In this document: piece after piece, positions 46,189 to 55,809 of the stretch | How the letters are laid out: every line of letters begins with the position of its first letter | How positions within the stretch are numbered: the first letter of the stretch is position 1 | NCBI GenBank assembly: GCA_027076325.1 | Contig: JALTJZ010000011.1 | Coordinates: forward strand, 62,001-126,000 | DNA: 64,000 nt | DNA from: Chromatiales bacterium | Lineage (GTDB): Bacteria > Pseudomonadota > Gammaproteobacteria > UBA6429 > Thiohalophilaceae | Reading direction: 5' to 3' | The notes under the pieces: model-generated | Told to the model about the DNA's origin: nothing | Databases searched by the model: none | What the model saw: only the letters and a program-made list of their open reading frames with translations | Position numbers and translations under genes: made by a program

Positions 46189-47190
46189 ATGATTTTAATA
46201 ACCCTGCTTTGTTTTTTGCTTATAGGTAATAGCCATTCTGGTGAGTTGCGCGAATACTGGGTAGCCGCAGAAATTGTGGAATGGAACTATGCACCGACCG
46301 GAAAAAACAGGATTATGCCCGATAAAAGTCTTGGCGTATGGGGTAACCATCTTAGATACCAAAAATACCGGTACATTGAATATACCGATGGCAGTTATTC
46401 TAAACCTGTTACCCAACCACAGTGGATGGGCATACTTGGGCCACAGTTTCGTGCTGAAGAAGGCGATACTTTAAAAATTCATTTTCTGAATAAAGCCGAC
46501 AAACCTCTAAGTATGCACCCACATGGAATGCGTTACACAAAAAAACATGAAGGTGCCGATATGAGTGGTAAAGGTGCTGCGGTTAAACCTGGGGAGCACT
46601 TTACTTATATATGGGAAACCGATGCCGATGCTGCACCGGGACCTAATGATCCATCATCCATTGTCTGGGTTTATCATTCACATGTTGATTCAGTAACAGA
46701 AATTTATGATGGCCTTATCGGTACTATTGTTGTTACAAAAAAAGGAATGGCACGCTCAAAAGCAGACCCGCGGCCAAAAGATGTCGATATAGCCTTCACA
46801 AACATGTATATGATCTTTGATGAAAACGGCCGAAAAAAAATTGGCTCGGTTAAAACAGTCAGTGCTGAAGACAATGAAGAAGGTAATTTAAAACATGCTA
46901 TTAATGGTTATATTTTTGGTAACCTTCGGGGAATGATTGCTAACAAAGGCGACCGCGTGCGTTGGCACTTAATTGGCATGGGAACCGAGGTGGATATTCA
47001 TACTGCTCACTGGCATGGCAAAACCGTGTTATCAAGCGGGCAGCGTACCGATGTGATTGAATTGCTACCTAACAGTATGAAAACTGTCGATATGCTGGCA
47101 GATAATCCGGGCACCTGGTTGTATCACTGCCATGTAACTGACCACATTACCGCTGGCATGATCACCCGCTATACTATTAAAAAAAAATAA
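46189..47190 (+). CDS. Ceruloplasmin-like two-domain multicopper oxidase
   Basis: The four copper motifs are all seen: MHPHGMRY (first HxH), VYHSHVDS, HTAHWHGK and the C-terminal HCHVTDHITAGM. The HSHVD and overall size (about 333 residues from the ATG at 46189) recall ceruloplasmin/hephaestin-like ferroxidases and two-domain enzymes rather than CueO. A signal peptide (MILITLLCFLLIGNS) follows this start. The frame is open to an ATG at 46033 with a better AGGTT site, but those 52 codons run through a REP-like repeat. Substrate, such as ferrous iron, Cu(I) or phenols, is unknown. Confidence 0.85.
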   Translation: MILITLLCFLLIGNSHSGELREYWVAAEIVEWNYAPTGKNRIMPDKSLGVWGNHLRYQKYRYIEYTDGSYSKPVTQPQWMGILGPQFRAEEGDTLKIHFLNKADKPLSMHPHGMRYTKKHEGADMSGKGAAVKPGEHFTYIWETDADAAPGPNDPSSIVWVYHSHVDSVTEIYDGLIGTIVVTKKGMARSKADPRPKDVDIAFTNMYMIFDENGRKKIGSVKTVSAEDNEEGNLKHAINGYIFGNLRGMIANKGDRVRWHLIGMGTEVDIHTAHWHGKTVLSSGQRTDVIELLPNSMKTVDMLADNPGTWLYHCHVTDHITAGMITRYTIKKK

Positions 47191-47212
47191 GACCAAATAT
47201 CCCACCCACAAC

Positions 47213-47236
47213 CTACTGACATAACGTTGTCAGTAG
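47213..47236. terminator. Nine-base inverted repeat between oxidase and VOC genes
   Basis: A perfect stem CTACTGACA/TGTCAGTAG with a six-base loop follows the oxidase stop by 22 bases. No T-run follows, so it may instead be an operator for the VOC gene that begins 44 bases later. Confidence 0.35.
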
Positions 47237-47280
47237 AGCCTTGTTACGCTTCATTCTCAATTAAAATAAGGAGATAATAT

Positions 47281-47670
47281 ATGGAACAACCAATGAAGCA
47301 GCATGGTGCATTTAGCTGGAATGAGCTCACAACCAGTGATGTGGATGGTGCAAAAAAATTCTATAGTAAATTGTTAGGCTGGAGTATGCAGGATGTACCA
47401 GACTGCGACATGGGCTACACGATGGCAAAGGCAGGCGATACAGAAGTAGCCGGGATAATGAATATTCCTGAAGACTTCAATACAATGCCACCAACATGGG
47501 GAAGCTATGTCACCGTTGACAATGTCGATATACAAGCGGCTCTGGCTGAAAAACTAGGTGGAAAGATTGTACTTGCGCCACAAGATATTCCAGAAGTTGG
47601 ACGCTTTGCCGTGATCAGTGACCCGCAAGGTGCTATCCTGAGCCTTATCACTTATATCAAACAGGAATAA
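47281..47670 (+). CDS. VOC (glyoxalase/bleomycin-resistance fold) protein
   Basis: This 129-residue protein has two beta-alpha-beta-beta-beta motifs, with FSWNELTTSDVDGAKKFYSK in the first half and YVTVDNVDIQAALAEKLGG in the second. It resembles the uncharacterised YdfO/CFP30-like VOC proteins. A GGAG site lies seven bases upstream. Metal-binding residues are not obvious. The substrate is unknown. A WYL regulator follows 136 bp later. Confidence 0.82.
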   Translation: MEQPMKQHGAFSWNELTTSDVDGAKKFYSKLLGWSMQDVPDCDMGYTMAKAGDTEVAGIMNIPEDFNTMPPTWGSYVTVDNVDIQAALAEKLGGKIVLAPQDIPEVGRFAVISDPQGAILSLITYIKQE

Positions 47671-47672
47671 TC

Positions 47673-47694
47673 AGTATGGCGAGCCATACTTTAC
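47673..47694 (+). terminator. Possible terminator after VOC gene
   Basis: A seven-base stem AGTATGG/CCATACT with a CGAG loop is followed by TTTACATT, right after the VOC gene stop. The T-run is short. Confidence 0.4.
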
Positions 47695-47806
47695 ATTCAA
47701 AAAAAGAGACAGAAACAAAATTACGAAGATATGGCTCGCCTGCCTGTACTCAGCTTGTTTATAATTTTTTAGTTTATCTATCCGATAACCAACACTAAAT
47801 ACTAAA

Positions 47807-48487
47807 ATGCGCCGTGCAGACAGACTCTTCCGTATAATACAGAACCTGCATTCTAAACGGGCAATTACAGCCTGTGAACTTGCTAACAGGCTGGATGTTT
47901 CTGAACGTACTATCTACCGTGATATGCAGGACTTAAGCTTATCGGGCATCCCTATCACAGGAGAAACCGGTGTGGGTTACCGCTTACTGAAAGGCTTTCA
48001 ACTCCCACCACTTATGTTTACCGAGGAAGAAATTGAAGCACTGTTACTTGGCGCACGGATGGTACGCGCATGGACAGATAAAGATCTTGCCAGTGCAGCA
48101 AACCAGGCACTACAAAAAATTGAGCACGTTATTCCTGAAAAGTTAAAACCACAACTTGAACGTAATGATATGATTGTGCCTGACTTTCCAATGGAAGGTC
48201 AGGCCAGTAATCAGCTTAGAACCCTCCGACATGCTATTCGCAACCAGCAAAAAATCAGGATTAATTACACGCGTGCAGATGGAGAACATTCCAGTCGTAT
48301 TATTCACCCACTGGGTTTATTTTACTGGGGAAAAGTATGGACGGTTGTTAGCTGGTGTGAACTACGTAATGAGTTCAGAAATTTTCGACTGGATCGTATG
48401 ACAGACTGCAAGCCAGACAATAAACACTTTGAAATAATTGAAGGTCGAACACTACAGGATTATCTAAATATCGAATGTAATAAATAG
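47807..48487 (+). CDS. YafY-type HTH and WYL-domain transcriptional regulator
   Basis: This 226-residue protein has an N-terminal HTH (ITACELANRLDVSERTIYRD) and a WYL domain in the C-terminal half (IRINYTRADGEHSSRIIHP, GKVWTVVSWCELRNEFRNFRLDR). This is the YafY/PafC-like architecture. It may regulate the upstream VOC gene on the same strand, or act elsewhere. The ligand is unknown. Confidence 0.88.
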   Translation: MRRADRLFRIIQNLHSKRAITACELANRLDVSERTIYRDMQDLSLSGIPITGETGVGYRLLKGFQLPPLMFTEEEIEALLLGARMVRAWTDKDLASAANQALQKIEHVIPEKLKPQLERNDMIVPDFPMEGQASNQLRTLRHAIRNQQKIRINYTRADGEHSSRIIHPLGLFYWGKVWTVVSWCELRNEFRNFRLDRMTDCKPDNKHFEIIEGRTLQDYLNIECNK

Positions 48488-48562
48488 AAAAATAAATCTG
48501 CTGCTAGTCGTATAAAATATAAACCCATAGGAACCAGATAAGACTTGATTTAAAAAAAACAG

Positions 48563-48922
48563 TTAGATGTTAAGAAACGGTACCAGGGTTATGTAAAGTA
48601 TTACAGCAATACTAAAAACATACACAATAAAGCGAAACGGGCTTTGTAATATATTGCCTAATAAAGTAGGTGCATGACCTTTTCTTTTAAGCTCTGCATA
48701 TTCAGCATGAAATTTCCGGGAGCGTTGCAACTGATATTCATTAATAAGCTGTTTTGCTTGTGGGTATTGCGTATCGTCTTTTAGCCAGATTGCAGCCATT
48801 GCAATACCCCAATTTCCGGCATGCGTTTCATAAAAATCAAGATTGTTCTCTGTGAGTAAATCACGCACATCCTGTGCTTCATCCAGAGGAACATCACGCA
48901 GCTTAAAGAGTAGTTTGGCCAT
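48563..48922 (-). CDS. DUF6164 membrane-tail protein
   Basis: This 119-residue protein has an N-terminal ferredoxin-like region (LFKLRDVPLDEAQDVRDLL and GNWGIAMAAIWLKDD), a basic linker, and a C-terminal membrane segment (about 97-115). It resembles the conserved gammaproteobacterial family DUF6164. The function is not known. It lies 67 bp downstream of metH on the same strand. Confidence 0.72.
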   Translation of the reverse strand: MAKLLFKLRDVPLDEAQDVRDLLTENNLDFYETHAGNWGIAMAAIWLKDDTQYPQAKQLINEYQLQRSRKFHAEYAELKRKGHAPTLLGNILQSPFRFIVYVFSIAVILYITLVPFLNI

Positions 48923-48964
48923 TTATATGTATCTATTCTATCTTATACCGTACTGGATTCCCGC

Positions 48965-48988
48965 CTCTGCGTGGGAATGACGGCAACA
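48965..48988. repeat. GC-rich palindromic repeat between metH and DUF6164 gene
   Basis: CTGGATTCCCGCCTCTGCGTGG carries a near-palindrome CCCGC/GCGTGGG. It is a member of the common proteobacterial intergenic repeat family of the form GGATTCCCGC...GCGGGAATGACG. It may serve as a terminator for metH but lacks a U-run. Confidence 0.45.
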
Positions 48989-48989
48989 A

Positions 48990-51900
48990 CTAGTTATCAT
49001 AACCAAGGTTTGGCGCTAACCAGCGTTCGGCATCCTCTAAAGTCATGCCTTTACGTTTAGCATAATCTTCAACCTGATCTTTATTGATTTTACCAATGCC
49101 AAAGTAACTTGACTCCGGATGGCTAAAATACCAACCACTTACCGATGCGGCTGGCCACATAGCATAGCTTTCGGTTAATGATACACCCGTATTTTTCTCG
49201 GCGTCGAGTAATTTCCATAACTTTGGTTTTTCGGTGTGATCCGGGCAGGAAGGATAACCGGGTGCAGGACGTACGCCACGATAGTCTTCTTTAACCAGGC
49301 GCTGATTATCAAAGTTCTCATCTTTAAATGCGGCATCGGGCGACCACTTACTGTCAGAGTATCCCCAGTTAATATGGCGTACCCGTTGATGCATGTGCTC
49401 GGCGAAAGCTTCTGCAAAGCGGTCGGCCAGAGCCTTTAACATAATGGACTGATAGTCGTCATGATCTTTTTCAAAGCGCGCAATATGTTCGTCAATACCA
49501 ATGCCAGCCGTTACAACAAAGCCCCCCACATAGTCTGGTTTGCCACTTTGTTTTGTTGCAATAAAATCGGCATTGCTGCGATTGGGTTTACCCGGTGGAC
49601 GTTCGGTTTGCTGGCGTAAATGGTTTAAGGTCATAACCACCTCACTGCGTGACTCGTCTGTATAAACTTCAATATCATCTTCATTAATACTGTTCGCCGG
49701 GAACAGGCCAACAACAGCTCGCGCTTTTAACCAGCGCTCATCAATGATTTGTTGTAACATAGTTTGTGCATCGGCAAAGAGTTTTTTAGCTTCGGTACCT
49801 TTTTCTGCATCATCAAATATTTTTGGATAACTGCCTTTTAACTCCCAGGTATGAAAGAAAGGTGTCCAGTCGATATACGGTACTAAATATTCCAGTGGCA
49901 TATCATCGAACACCTGAATGCCTTTTATATTTGGCACCGGTGGTGTGTATTGAGTCCAGTCGATATTTAATTTCCGTTGCCTTGCCTGTTCCAGTGTTAA
50001 CCAGCTTGTTTTTGCACGTCGCCCTGCATGGGCAATGCGTACTTTTTCGTAATCTTCATGTATTTTTTTTACAAAGGCATCTTTAAAGTCATCACTAATT
50101 AGTTTTTGTGCCACACCCACTGCACGCGAAGCATCTTTTACCCACACAGTTGAACCATGATAGTTCTGCTCTATTTTAACCGCAGTATGTGCTTTTGATG
50201 TGGTTGCACCACCAACCATCAAGGGCATGTCCAAACTCAGGCGCTCCATTTCTTTGGCGATATATACCATTTCATCGAGTGATGGTGTAATTAAACCGGA
50301 CAGGCCAATAATATCAACGCCTTCTTTTTTCGCTGCGTCTAAGATTTGACTGGCCGGTACCATTACGCCCAGATCAACCACTTCAAAATTATTGCATTGC
50401 AATACCACGCCTACAATGTTTTTACCAATATCATGTACGTCGCCTTTTACGGTTGCCATTAATATTTTACCATTTGAACGTGCACCCTCTTGTTTTTCTG
50501 CTTCTATATAAGGTAACAAATAGGCAACTGCTTTTTTCATTACCCTTGCAGACTTAACTACTTGTGGTAAAAACATTTTACCATCACCAAATAAATCACC
50601 GACTACATTCATACCATCCATCAACGGCCCCTCGATGACTTCAATCGGTCGGCTAAATGCGGTGCGTGCTTCTTCTGTGTCTTCAACCACATACGCATCG
50701 ATACCTTTAACCAAAGCATGTTCTAACCGTTTGGCAACCGGTAGCTTACGCCATCCCAAATCTTCTGTTTTTGCTTTTGTAGTACCATCACCGATATACT
50801 TTCCAGCTATATCCAGCAAATGCTCGGTTGCATTCGGATTTTTATTTAACACGACATCTTCAACCGCATTGCGAAGTTCTTCGGGTAAGTCATCATAAAC
50901 GGCAAGCTGCCCCGCATTAACAATACCCATACTCATACCATTTTTAATTGCATAGTATAAAAATACGGCATGGATCGCTTCACGAACCGGGTTATTGCCC
51001 CTGAATGAGAAAGAAACATTCGACACACCACCACTAATTAAGGCATGTGGCAGGTTTTGTTTTATTTCGCGGGTCGCTTCGATAAAATCAACACCGTAAT
51101 TATTATGCTCTTCTATACCAGTAGCAATCGCAAAAATATTCGGGTCAAAAATAATATCCTGTGGCGGGAAGTCCACTTGTTCGACTAAAATTTTATAGGC
51201 ACGGGAACAAATCTCTATTTTACGTTCTTTGGTGTCAGCCTGGCCGACTTCATCAAAGGCCATCACGATAATTGCTGCACCGTAACGGCGACAAAGTTTT
51301 GCCTGATGAATAAAATTTTCTTCACCTTCTTTTAAACTGATTGAGTTGACAATGCCTTTGCCCTGAATGCACTTTAAACCTTCTTCCAGAATTGGCCACT
51401 TGGACGAATCGACCATAACCGGTACCCGAGAAATATCCGGCTCACTCGCTATCAGGTTTAAAAATGTTTTCATTGCCGCCTGACCATCTAACATGCCTTC
51501 ATCCATGTTGATGTCTATAATTTGCGCGCCGTTTTCAACCTGTTCACGCGCAACGCTTAAGGCTTCGTCGTAATTATCTTCAAGAATTAAACGTTTAAAT
51601 TTGGCCGAACCCGTTACATTGGTGCGTTCGCCAACATTCACAAACAGCGAGTCTTCGGTAATATTGCATGGCTCTAACCCGGCAAGGCGAGTTGTAAAGT
51701 CTTCTTCTTTTGGTTTGCGTGGCGGGTACTTGGCAACTGCATCGGCTATTGCTTTAATAAAAGCCGGGCTTGTGCCACAACAACCACCAATAATATTGAT
51801 AAAACCATTCTTTGCCCACTCTTCAATTTCAGCAGCCATTTCTTCTGGCGTTTCATCATATTCGCCAAATTCATTCGGTAAACCGGCATTTGGATGGGTG

Positions 51901-52703
51901 TTGATATGGCAGTTGGCAATACCGGCAATTTCTTCTACATACTGGCGTAATTCTGTTGCACCTAATGCACAGTTAAAACCGAAACTGATAGGCTTAACAT
52001 GGCGCAGTGAATTATAAAATGCTTCTGCTGTCTGGCCGGATAAAGTTCGGCCAGATGCATCAGTAATAGTGCCAGAAATCATAATTGGTAAACGCTTACC
52101 CGTTTGCTCAAAATATTCTTCTATCGCAAACAAGGCCGCTTTTGCATTTAAGGTGTCAAAAACCGTTTCGACCAGTAAAATATCACAGCCTCCGTCTACT
52201 AGTGCTTTGGTGGCTTCGAAATAAGTTTCACGCAGATCATCAAAATTAATATTGCGAAAGCCGGGATTATTTACATCAGGGCTTAAAGAGGCAGTCCGGT
52301 TGGTTGGCCCTAACACACCGGCAACAAAGCGGGGTTTATCGGCCGTTGTAAATTTATCACAAGCTTCACGAGCAATTCGGGCCGCTTCAAAGTTAAGCTC
52401 ATAAACCAGATCTTCCATGTCATAGTCGGCCATTGAAACCTTATTAGCATTAAAGGTATTCGTTTCTAAAATATCCGCACCGGCCTCTAAATAAGCCACA
52501 TGAATATCATAAATAATCTTTGGCTGGGTCAACACAAGCAAGTCGTTATTGCCTTTTAAGTCGCTCGCATAATCGGCAAAACGCTCACCACGATACTCAG
52601 CTTCGCCCAGCTTGTAAGACTGAATCATGGTACCCATCGCACCATCGAGTACGAGGATACGTTGTTTAAGGGCTTGTTCTAATACACTTACAGGCTGACT
52701 CAT
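48990..52703 (-). CDS. metH: Cobalamin-dependent methionine synthase
   Basis: This 1,237-residue protein is full length. The homocysteine domain (about 1-330) has the zinc cysteines in FNCALGA and GGCCGTS; the pterin domain begins [15 protein letters not shown] near 358; the B12 module has the DVHDIGKNI cobalt-binding histidine near 757 (Escherichia coli His759); and the AdoMet reactivation domain ends near [13 protein letters not shown]. It methylates homocysteine to methionine. It stands alone; only 94 bp separate it from the regulator upstream, with no riboswitch room. Confidence 0.96.
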   Translation of the reverse strand: MSQPVSVLEQALKQRILVLDGAMGTMIQSYKLGEAEYRGERFADYASDLKGNNDLLVLTQPKIIYDIHVAYLEAGADILETNTFNANKVSMADYDMEDLVYELNFEAARIAREACDKFTTADKPRFVAGVLGPTNRTASLSPDVNNPGFRNINFDDLRETYFEATKALVDGGCDILLVETVFDTLNAKAALFAIEEYFEQTGKRLPIMISGTITDASGRTLSGQTAEAFYNSLRHVKPISFGFNCALGATELRQYVEEIAGIANCHINTHPNAGLPNEFGEYDETPEEMAAEIEEWAKNGFINIIGGCCGTSPAFIKAIADAVAKYPPRKPKEEDFTTRLAGLEPCNITEDSLFVNVGERTNVTGSAKFKRLILEDNYDEALSVAREQVENGAQIIDINMDEGMLDGQAAMKTFLNLIASEPDISRVPVMVDSSKWPILEEGLKCIQGKGIVNSISLKEGEENFIHQAKLCRRYGAAIIVMAFDEVGQADTKERKIEICSRAYKILVEQVDFPPQDIIFDPNIFAIATGIEEHNNYGVDFIEATREIKQNLPHALISGGVSNVSFSFRGNNPVREAIHAVFLYYAIKNGMSMGIVNAGQLAVYDDLPEELRNAVEDVVLNKNPNATEHLLDIAGKYIGDGTTKAKTEDLGWRKLPVAKRLEHALVKGIDAYVVEDTEEARTAFSRPIEVIEGPLMDGMNVVGDLFGDGKMFLPQVVKSARVMKKAVAYLLPYIEAEKQEGARSNGKILMATVKGDVHDIGKNIVGVVLQCNNFEVVDLGVMVPASQILDAAKKEGVDIIGLSGLITPSLDEMVYIAKEMERLSLDMPLMVGGATTSKAHTAVKIEQNYHGSTVWVKDASRAVGVAQKLISDDFKDAFVKKIHEDYEKVRIAHAGRRAKTSWLTLEQARQRKLNIDWTQYTPPVPNIKGIQVFDDMPLEYLVPYIDWTPFFHTWELKGSYPKIFDDAEKGTEAKKLFADAQTMLQQIIDERWLKARAVVGLFPANSINEDDIEVYTDESRSEVVMTLNHLRQQTERPPGKPNRSNADFIATKQSGKPDYVGGFVVTAGIGIDEHIARFEKDHDDYQSIMLKALADRFAEAFAEHMHQRVRHINWGYSDSKWSPDAAFKDENFDNQRLVKEDYRGVRPAPGYPSCPDHTEKPKLWKLLDAEKNTGVSLTESYAMWPAASVSGWYFSHPESSYFGIGKINKDQVEDYAKRKGMTLEDAERWLAPNLGYDN

Positions 52704-52797
52704 ATGAACTCATTTTTGGTAGTAATTGAATGGGCGAAGTTTAGCACGCCAAATAAGAATGGACTATATATATAAGGAATAGCAAAGGTGGGAATGG

Positions 52798-53367
52798 CTA
52801 GATTTTTTCCAGCCAATCCTTAAGGCTCTGCGCTTCACGCCGAATATATGCCGGATCGGTAAACGCCTGACCAATAACGCTGATACCCTGCGTACAGGTA
52901 AGCATGTGCATGGCATAATGCTTTGCTTTTTCCTTGCCATGCCCAAGTAAAACAAATTGTTCAATAAGCCAGTCTCTAAACAGCGTAATCATTTCAGTTG
53001 CATTGTTGTAATGTATATTTTTAAGCTTATTAAGCTCTGAACAAACGGTGCCAATAGGGCAGCCATACTTCACTATATTATCCTGATAGCTCACAACCAT
53101 ATCAACGTATTGATTTAGTCGCTGTTTAGCAGAAGGAATCGTTTCATCCCATTCATTCAGAAATTGTTTAATACCCACTTTTCTTTTTTCAATAACAGCG
53201 GCAAGAATGTCGTCTTTGGTTTTGAAGTGATAATAAAAATTACCACGCGATATACCCACCGCACTGGCAATATCTGAAAAAGAAGTATGATTAAAGCCCT
53301 GACGATAAAATAAATCATCGGCAGTTGTCACAATTTTATTCCGTATTGTTTCGGCTTTCGTATTCAC
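52798..53367 (-). CDS. TetR-family repressor (NemR-like)
   Basis: This 189-residue regulator has the TetR HTH (FSDIASAVGISRGNFYYHFKT) near residues 27-47 and a ligand domain with two cysteines in the YGCPIGTVC segment (near 102-108), reminiscent of the redox-sensing NemR. It follows an old yellow enzyme gene by 53 bp on the same strand. Two palindromes before that gene are its probable operators. The inducer would be an electrophile such as a quinone or maleimide, by analogy with NemR. Confidence 0.85.
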   Translation of the reverse strand: MNTKAETIRNKIVTTADDLFYRQGFNHTSFSDIASAVGISRGNFYYHFKTKDDILAAVIEKRKVGIKQFLNEWDETIPSAKQRLNQYVDMVVSYQDNIVKYGCPIGTVCSELNKLKNIHYNNATEMITLFRDWLIEQFVLLGHGKEKAKHYAMHMLTCTQGISVIGQAFTDPAYIRREAQSLKDWLEKI

Positions 53368-53420
53368 AACTAAAAACCACTCTTCTTTTTTTAAATGGCG
53401 ACCAGTGTATTATATCCTAC

Positions 53421-54527
53421 TCATGCTATGACTGCCTCTTTTTGCAGAAACGGGTAGTCAATATAACCCACTTCATCACCGCCGTAGAAGGTATCCGGGT
53501 TAGGTATATTTAAATCGGCACCGGTTTTAAAACGTTCAACAAGGTCAGGATTTGCTATATATAAAGCACCAAACGAAACACTATCCGCCGCACCTGTTTT
53601 AATTGCCGCTTCTGCTTTTAGTAAATCGTAAGCAAAGTTAGCCATATAATACCCACCAAAATTGTTCTTAAATTTTTGGTAATCCAGTTTTTTAGAGCCG
53701 TCTACCATATCGCCTTCAACAACATGCAGGTAAGCCAGGCCGAGTTTCCCCAGTTGCTTTGTTGCATAGTTAAACATTTCCTGTGGGTTAGAATCACGAA
53801 TATCATTAAAAGTATTTTCAGGGGATAAACGTACCCCCACATGTGCCGCATCCCATGCATACATGACTGTACCGACAACTTCACCTAATAAACGATAACG
53901 GTTTTCAAAGCTACCACCATATTCATCCATCCGCTGGTTTGTACCATCGCGTAAAAACTGATCAAGTAAATAACCGTTTGCCGCATGAATTTCAACACCA
54001 TCAAAACCCGCCGCTCGGGCATTTTCTGTTGCGACTTTATACTGCTCCAGTATGGCTTTTATTTCATCTATTTCCAAAGCATGGGGTGCAACATAAGCCT
54101 GCATGCCATCATAAGTTATCGCTTCGCCTTCTGGTTTTATCGCAGAAGGTGCAACCGGTAAGGCATTATTTGGCTGCATCGACGGATGAGAAATACGCCC
54201 CACATGCCAGAGCTGCAGTACAATTTTACCACCCGCTTTATGAACAGCATCAACAACCCTTTTCCAGCCAGCCACCTGTTCGGCACTATAAATACCCGGC
54301 GTGGCTGGATAACCCACCCCCTGTGGTGATATTTGCGATGCCTCGGTAATAATTAAACCCGCCGTGGCGCGCTGACGATAATATTCAACATTCATTGCCT
54401 GCGGCACATTACCGCTCCCCGCACGGTTTCGAGTTAGCGGTGCCATCACCACACGGTTTGCCACGCTTATTGCACCCATCCGACCCGGTGAAAACAGGTT
54501 TATATCCTTATTTTCTTTATTTTTCAT
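53421..54527 (-). CDS. nemA: Old yellow enzyme family ene-reductase (NemA-like)
   Basis: This 368-residue FMN-dependent protein has the NemA signatures VMAPLTRNRAG, LQLWHVGRISHPS, GFDGVEIHAANGYLLDQFLRDGTNQR, and RLSPENTFNDIRDSNP. The HAAN segment supplies the conserved His/Asn pair that binds the substrate. It reduces activated alkenes, quinones or nitro compounds using NAD(P)H. An AAGGAG site lies eight bases upstream. It precedes its probable TetR-type regulator. Confidence 0.9.
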   Translation of the reverse strand: MKNKENKDINLFSPGRMGAISVANRVVMAPLTRNRAGSGNVPQAMNVEYYRQRATAGLIITEASQISPQGVGYPATPGIYSAEQVAGWKRVVDAVHKAGGKIVLQLWHVGRISHPSMQPNNALPVAPSAIKPEGEAITYDGMQAYVAPHALEIDEIKAILEQYKVATENARAAGFDGVEIHAANGYLLDQFLRDGTNQRMDEYGGSFENRYRLLGEVVGTVMYAWDAAHVGVRLSPENTFNDIRDSNPQEMFNYATKQLGKLGLAYLHVVEGDMVDGSKKLDYQKFKNNFGGYYMANFAYDLLKAEAAIKTGAADSVSFGALYIANPDLVERFKTGADLNIPNPDTFYGGDEVGYIDYPFLQKEAVIA

Positions 54528-54574
54528 GAAGTTACTCCTTATAAGTCATTCGATTCAAATTTTAACCCCCTGAT

Positions 54575-54590
54575 TAGGACAAAAGTCCTA
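54575..54590. promoter_or_regulatory. Palindromic operator 1 for the TetR regulator
   Basis: TAGGACAAAAGTCCTA is a near-perfect palindrome (TAGGAC/GTCCTA arms exact) 48 bases upstream of the ene-reductase start. Its centre is 31 bases from the second site, about three helical turns, so two dimers could bind on the same face. Confidence 0.75.
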
Positions 54591-54601
54591 GAACAGGAAT
54601 A

Positions 54602-54630
54602 AAATTAGGTCAATTGTCCTAAATTGTCAA
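54602..54630 (-). promoter_or_regulatory. Promoter of ene-reductase gene with operator 2 in its spacer
   Basis: On the minus strand a TTGACA -35 box (54625-54630), a 17-base spacer and a TAATTT -10 box (54602-54607) are seen. The palindrome TAGGTCAATTGTCCTA (54606-54621) fills the spacer, with one mismatch between arms (TAGGTC versus GTCCTA). A repressor bound there would block RNA polymerase. Confidence 0.7.
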
Positions 54631-54835
54631 GTTTCATATTTAAAGCACGCAAACCAATGAAGTACCACCTTTATATAATTTATGCCTTGCTGGGAATTAG
54701 ATAACCACTTGTAAATATGACAAAAAACATGCATCTTGAGTTTAGTTTGTAACTGGAGAATACGAATGCATACCGACTGCGATAAAAGGCGGCGTGAGAG
54801 CTAAATCACTGTTATGCAATAAGGAGAAAACTATA

Positions 54836-55093
54836 ATGTTAGCAATATTCAGCGGCGTGATTAAAAATCAACCCGTGAAAATAGTAACAAGAATCATTCC
54901 AAATATTGAGCATGGGATATTGGGAAAAATAAATTCCATAGTCATACACAGAACCGCTGCACCTACAGCAGAATCGACTCTTAATGCATGGAAAACAAAA
55001 AAGTCAGGTGCTCATTTTTTAATCGATAAAAATGGAAAAATATATCAAACAGCAAGGCTTGATAAAATATGTTGCCATAAAGAAGGAAAATGA
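54836..55093 (+). pseudogene. Truncated peptidoglycan-recognition-type amidase
   Basis: This 85-residue frame starts at an ATG with a perfect AAGGAG site nine bases upstream. It covers only the front of an amidase_2 domain: INSIVIHRTAAPTAEST (first zinc histidine), SGAHFLIDKNGKIYQTARL, then stops at ICCHKEGK. The second half with the remaining zinc ligands is absent in all frames. Full-length homologues reach about 180 residues. It is followed by a lipoprotein gene 38 bp later. It may be a broken toxin or lysis enzyme. Confidence 0.65.
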
Positions 55094-55131
55094 AGGCGTA
55101 CTGCTCTTGAATGGCTAAGGAGCAATTATAA

Positions 55132-55533
55132 ATGATTAAATATTACCTGTATTTCATTTTTGTTATCTCATTAACATCATGTGCAACAGAAAATAAAAAC
55201 CATGAGCACCAAATTATTAGTGATATAGAAATTTTAACTCAAGGTAATATTTCAAGAGAAGGGTCTTACTTTCAAGATTTGTGTGGAGACTTTAGGCTAA
55301 CAAAAGAACAAGTTAAAATTTACTATCATGAGTCTCGTCTCAGTAATGAGCAAGAGGTGCATGATAGTTTTAATTTATTTCCTTGCTACTCCACAGGGAC
55401 AATAAAAATTAATGGTAAGAAATATATGTGGAAAATCAGAGCTGGTGGGGTTAGTAATTTCTACAATGAAAATGAAATGTTTTTGAGAGTATGTGATGAA
55501 AAGTGCTGTAAACGGACAAAAGGAATTTGTTAA
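55132..55533 (+). CDS. Small lipoprotein next to the amidase fragment
   Basis: This 133-residue protein has a lipobox (LTSC, cysteine near residue 17) after a hydrophobic signal. It has five further cysteines, including CDEKCCKRTKGIC at the end, and a YMWKIRAGGVSNF block. The pattern resembles a family of small envelope proteins found beside PGRP-type amidases. It could be an immunity protein, by position, but this is inference. AAGGAG lies about ten bases upstream. Confidence 0.65.
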   Translation: MIKYYLYFIFVISLTSCATENKNHEHQIISDIEILTQGNISREGSYFQDLCGDFRLTKEQVKIYYHESRLSNEQEVHDSFNLFPCYSTGTIKINGKKYMWKIRAGGVSNFYNENEMFLRVCDEKCCKRTKGIC

Positions 55534-55598
55534 GCCTATATATTTAACATCTATGCATAACAAACGCGTCAACATGGACTACCACAAGGAGTCGTGTC

Positions 55599-55699
55599 GA
55601 TGCCAAAATTCATCCTTCGTTTAACAATAATAAAACCGGTCGACCGGCTTATGATCCAGCGATTTTGTTAAAGATAATTCTGTTATCATTTACAAGGTA
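55599..55699 (+). pseudogene. Relic of an IS1182-like transposase
   Basis: The frame reads DAKIHPSFNNNKTGRPAYDP then AILLKIILLSFTR before a stop at 55697, which matches the N-terminal segment of IS1182/IS5-like transposases (RFNNDETGxPAYDPAILLKI). The rest of the gene and the insertion ends are missing. It lies in the gap between the lipoprotein and the zinc-ribbon gene, evidence for past transposon activity in this stretch. Confidence 0.65.
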
Positions 55700-55809
55700 A
55701 TGCAGGTCAGACACTCGGATTATCTGGGCAAGGCGGCACTGTTATCATCTGCGAATTATTCTGAATTAGTTAAGCCCTGTCATATATGTAAAAAAAGAGA
55801 ATGTAAAAT

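Noticed and set aside
52704-52797. Possible cobalamin or SAM riboswitch before metH
   Set aside because: Only 94 bases separate metH from the TetR gene and no conserved box is visible.
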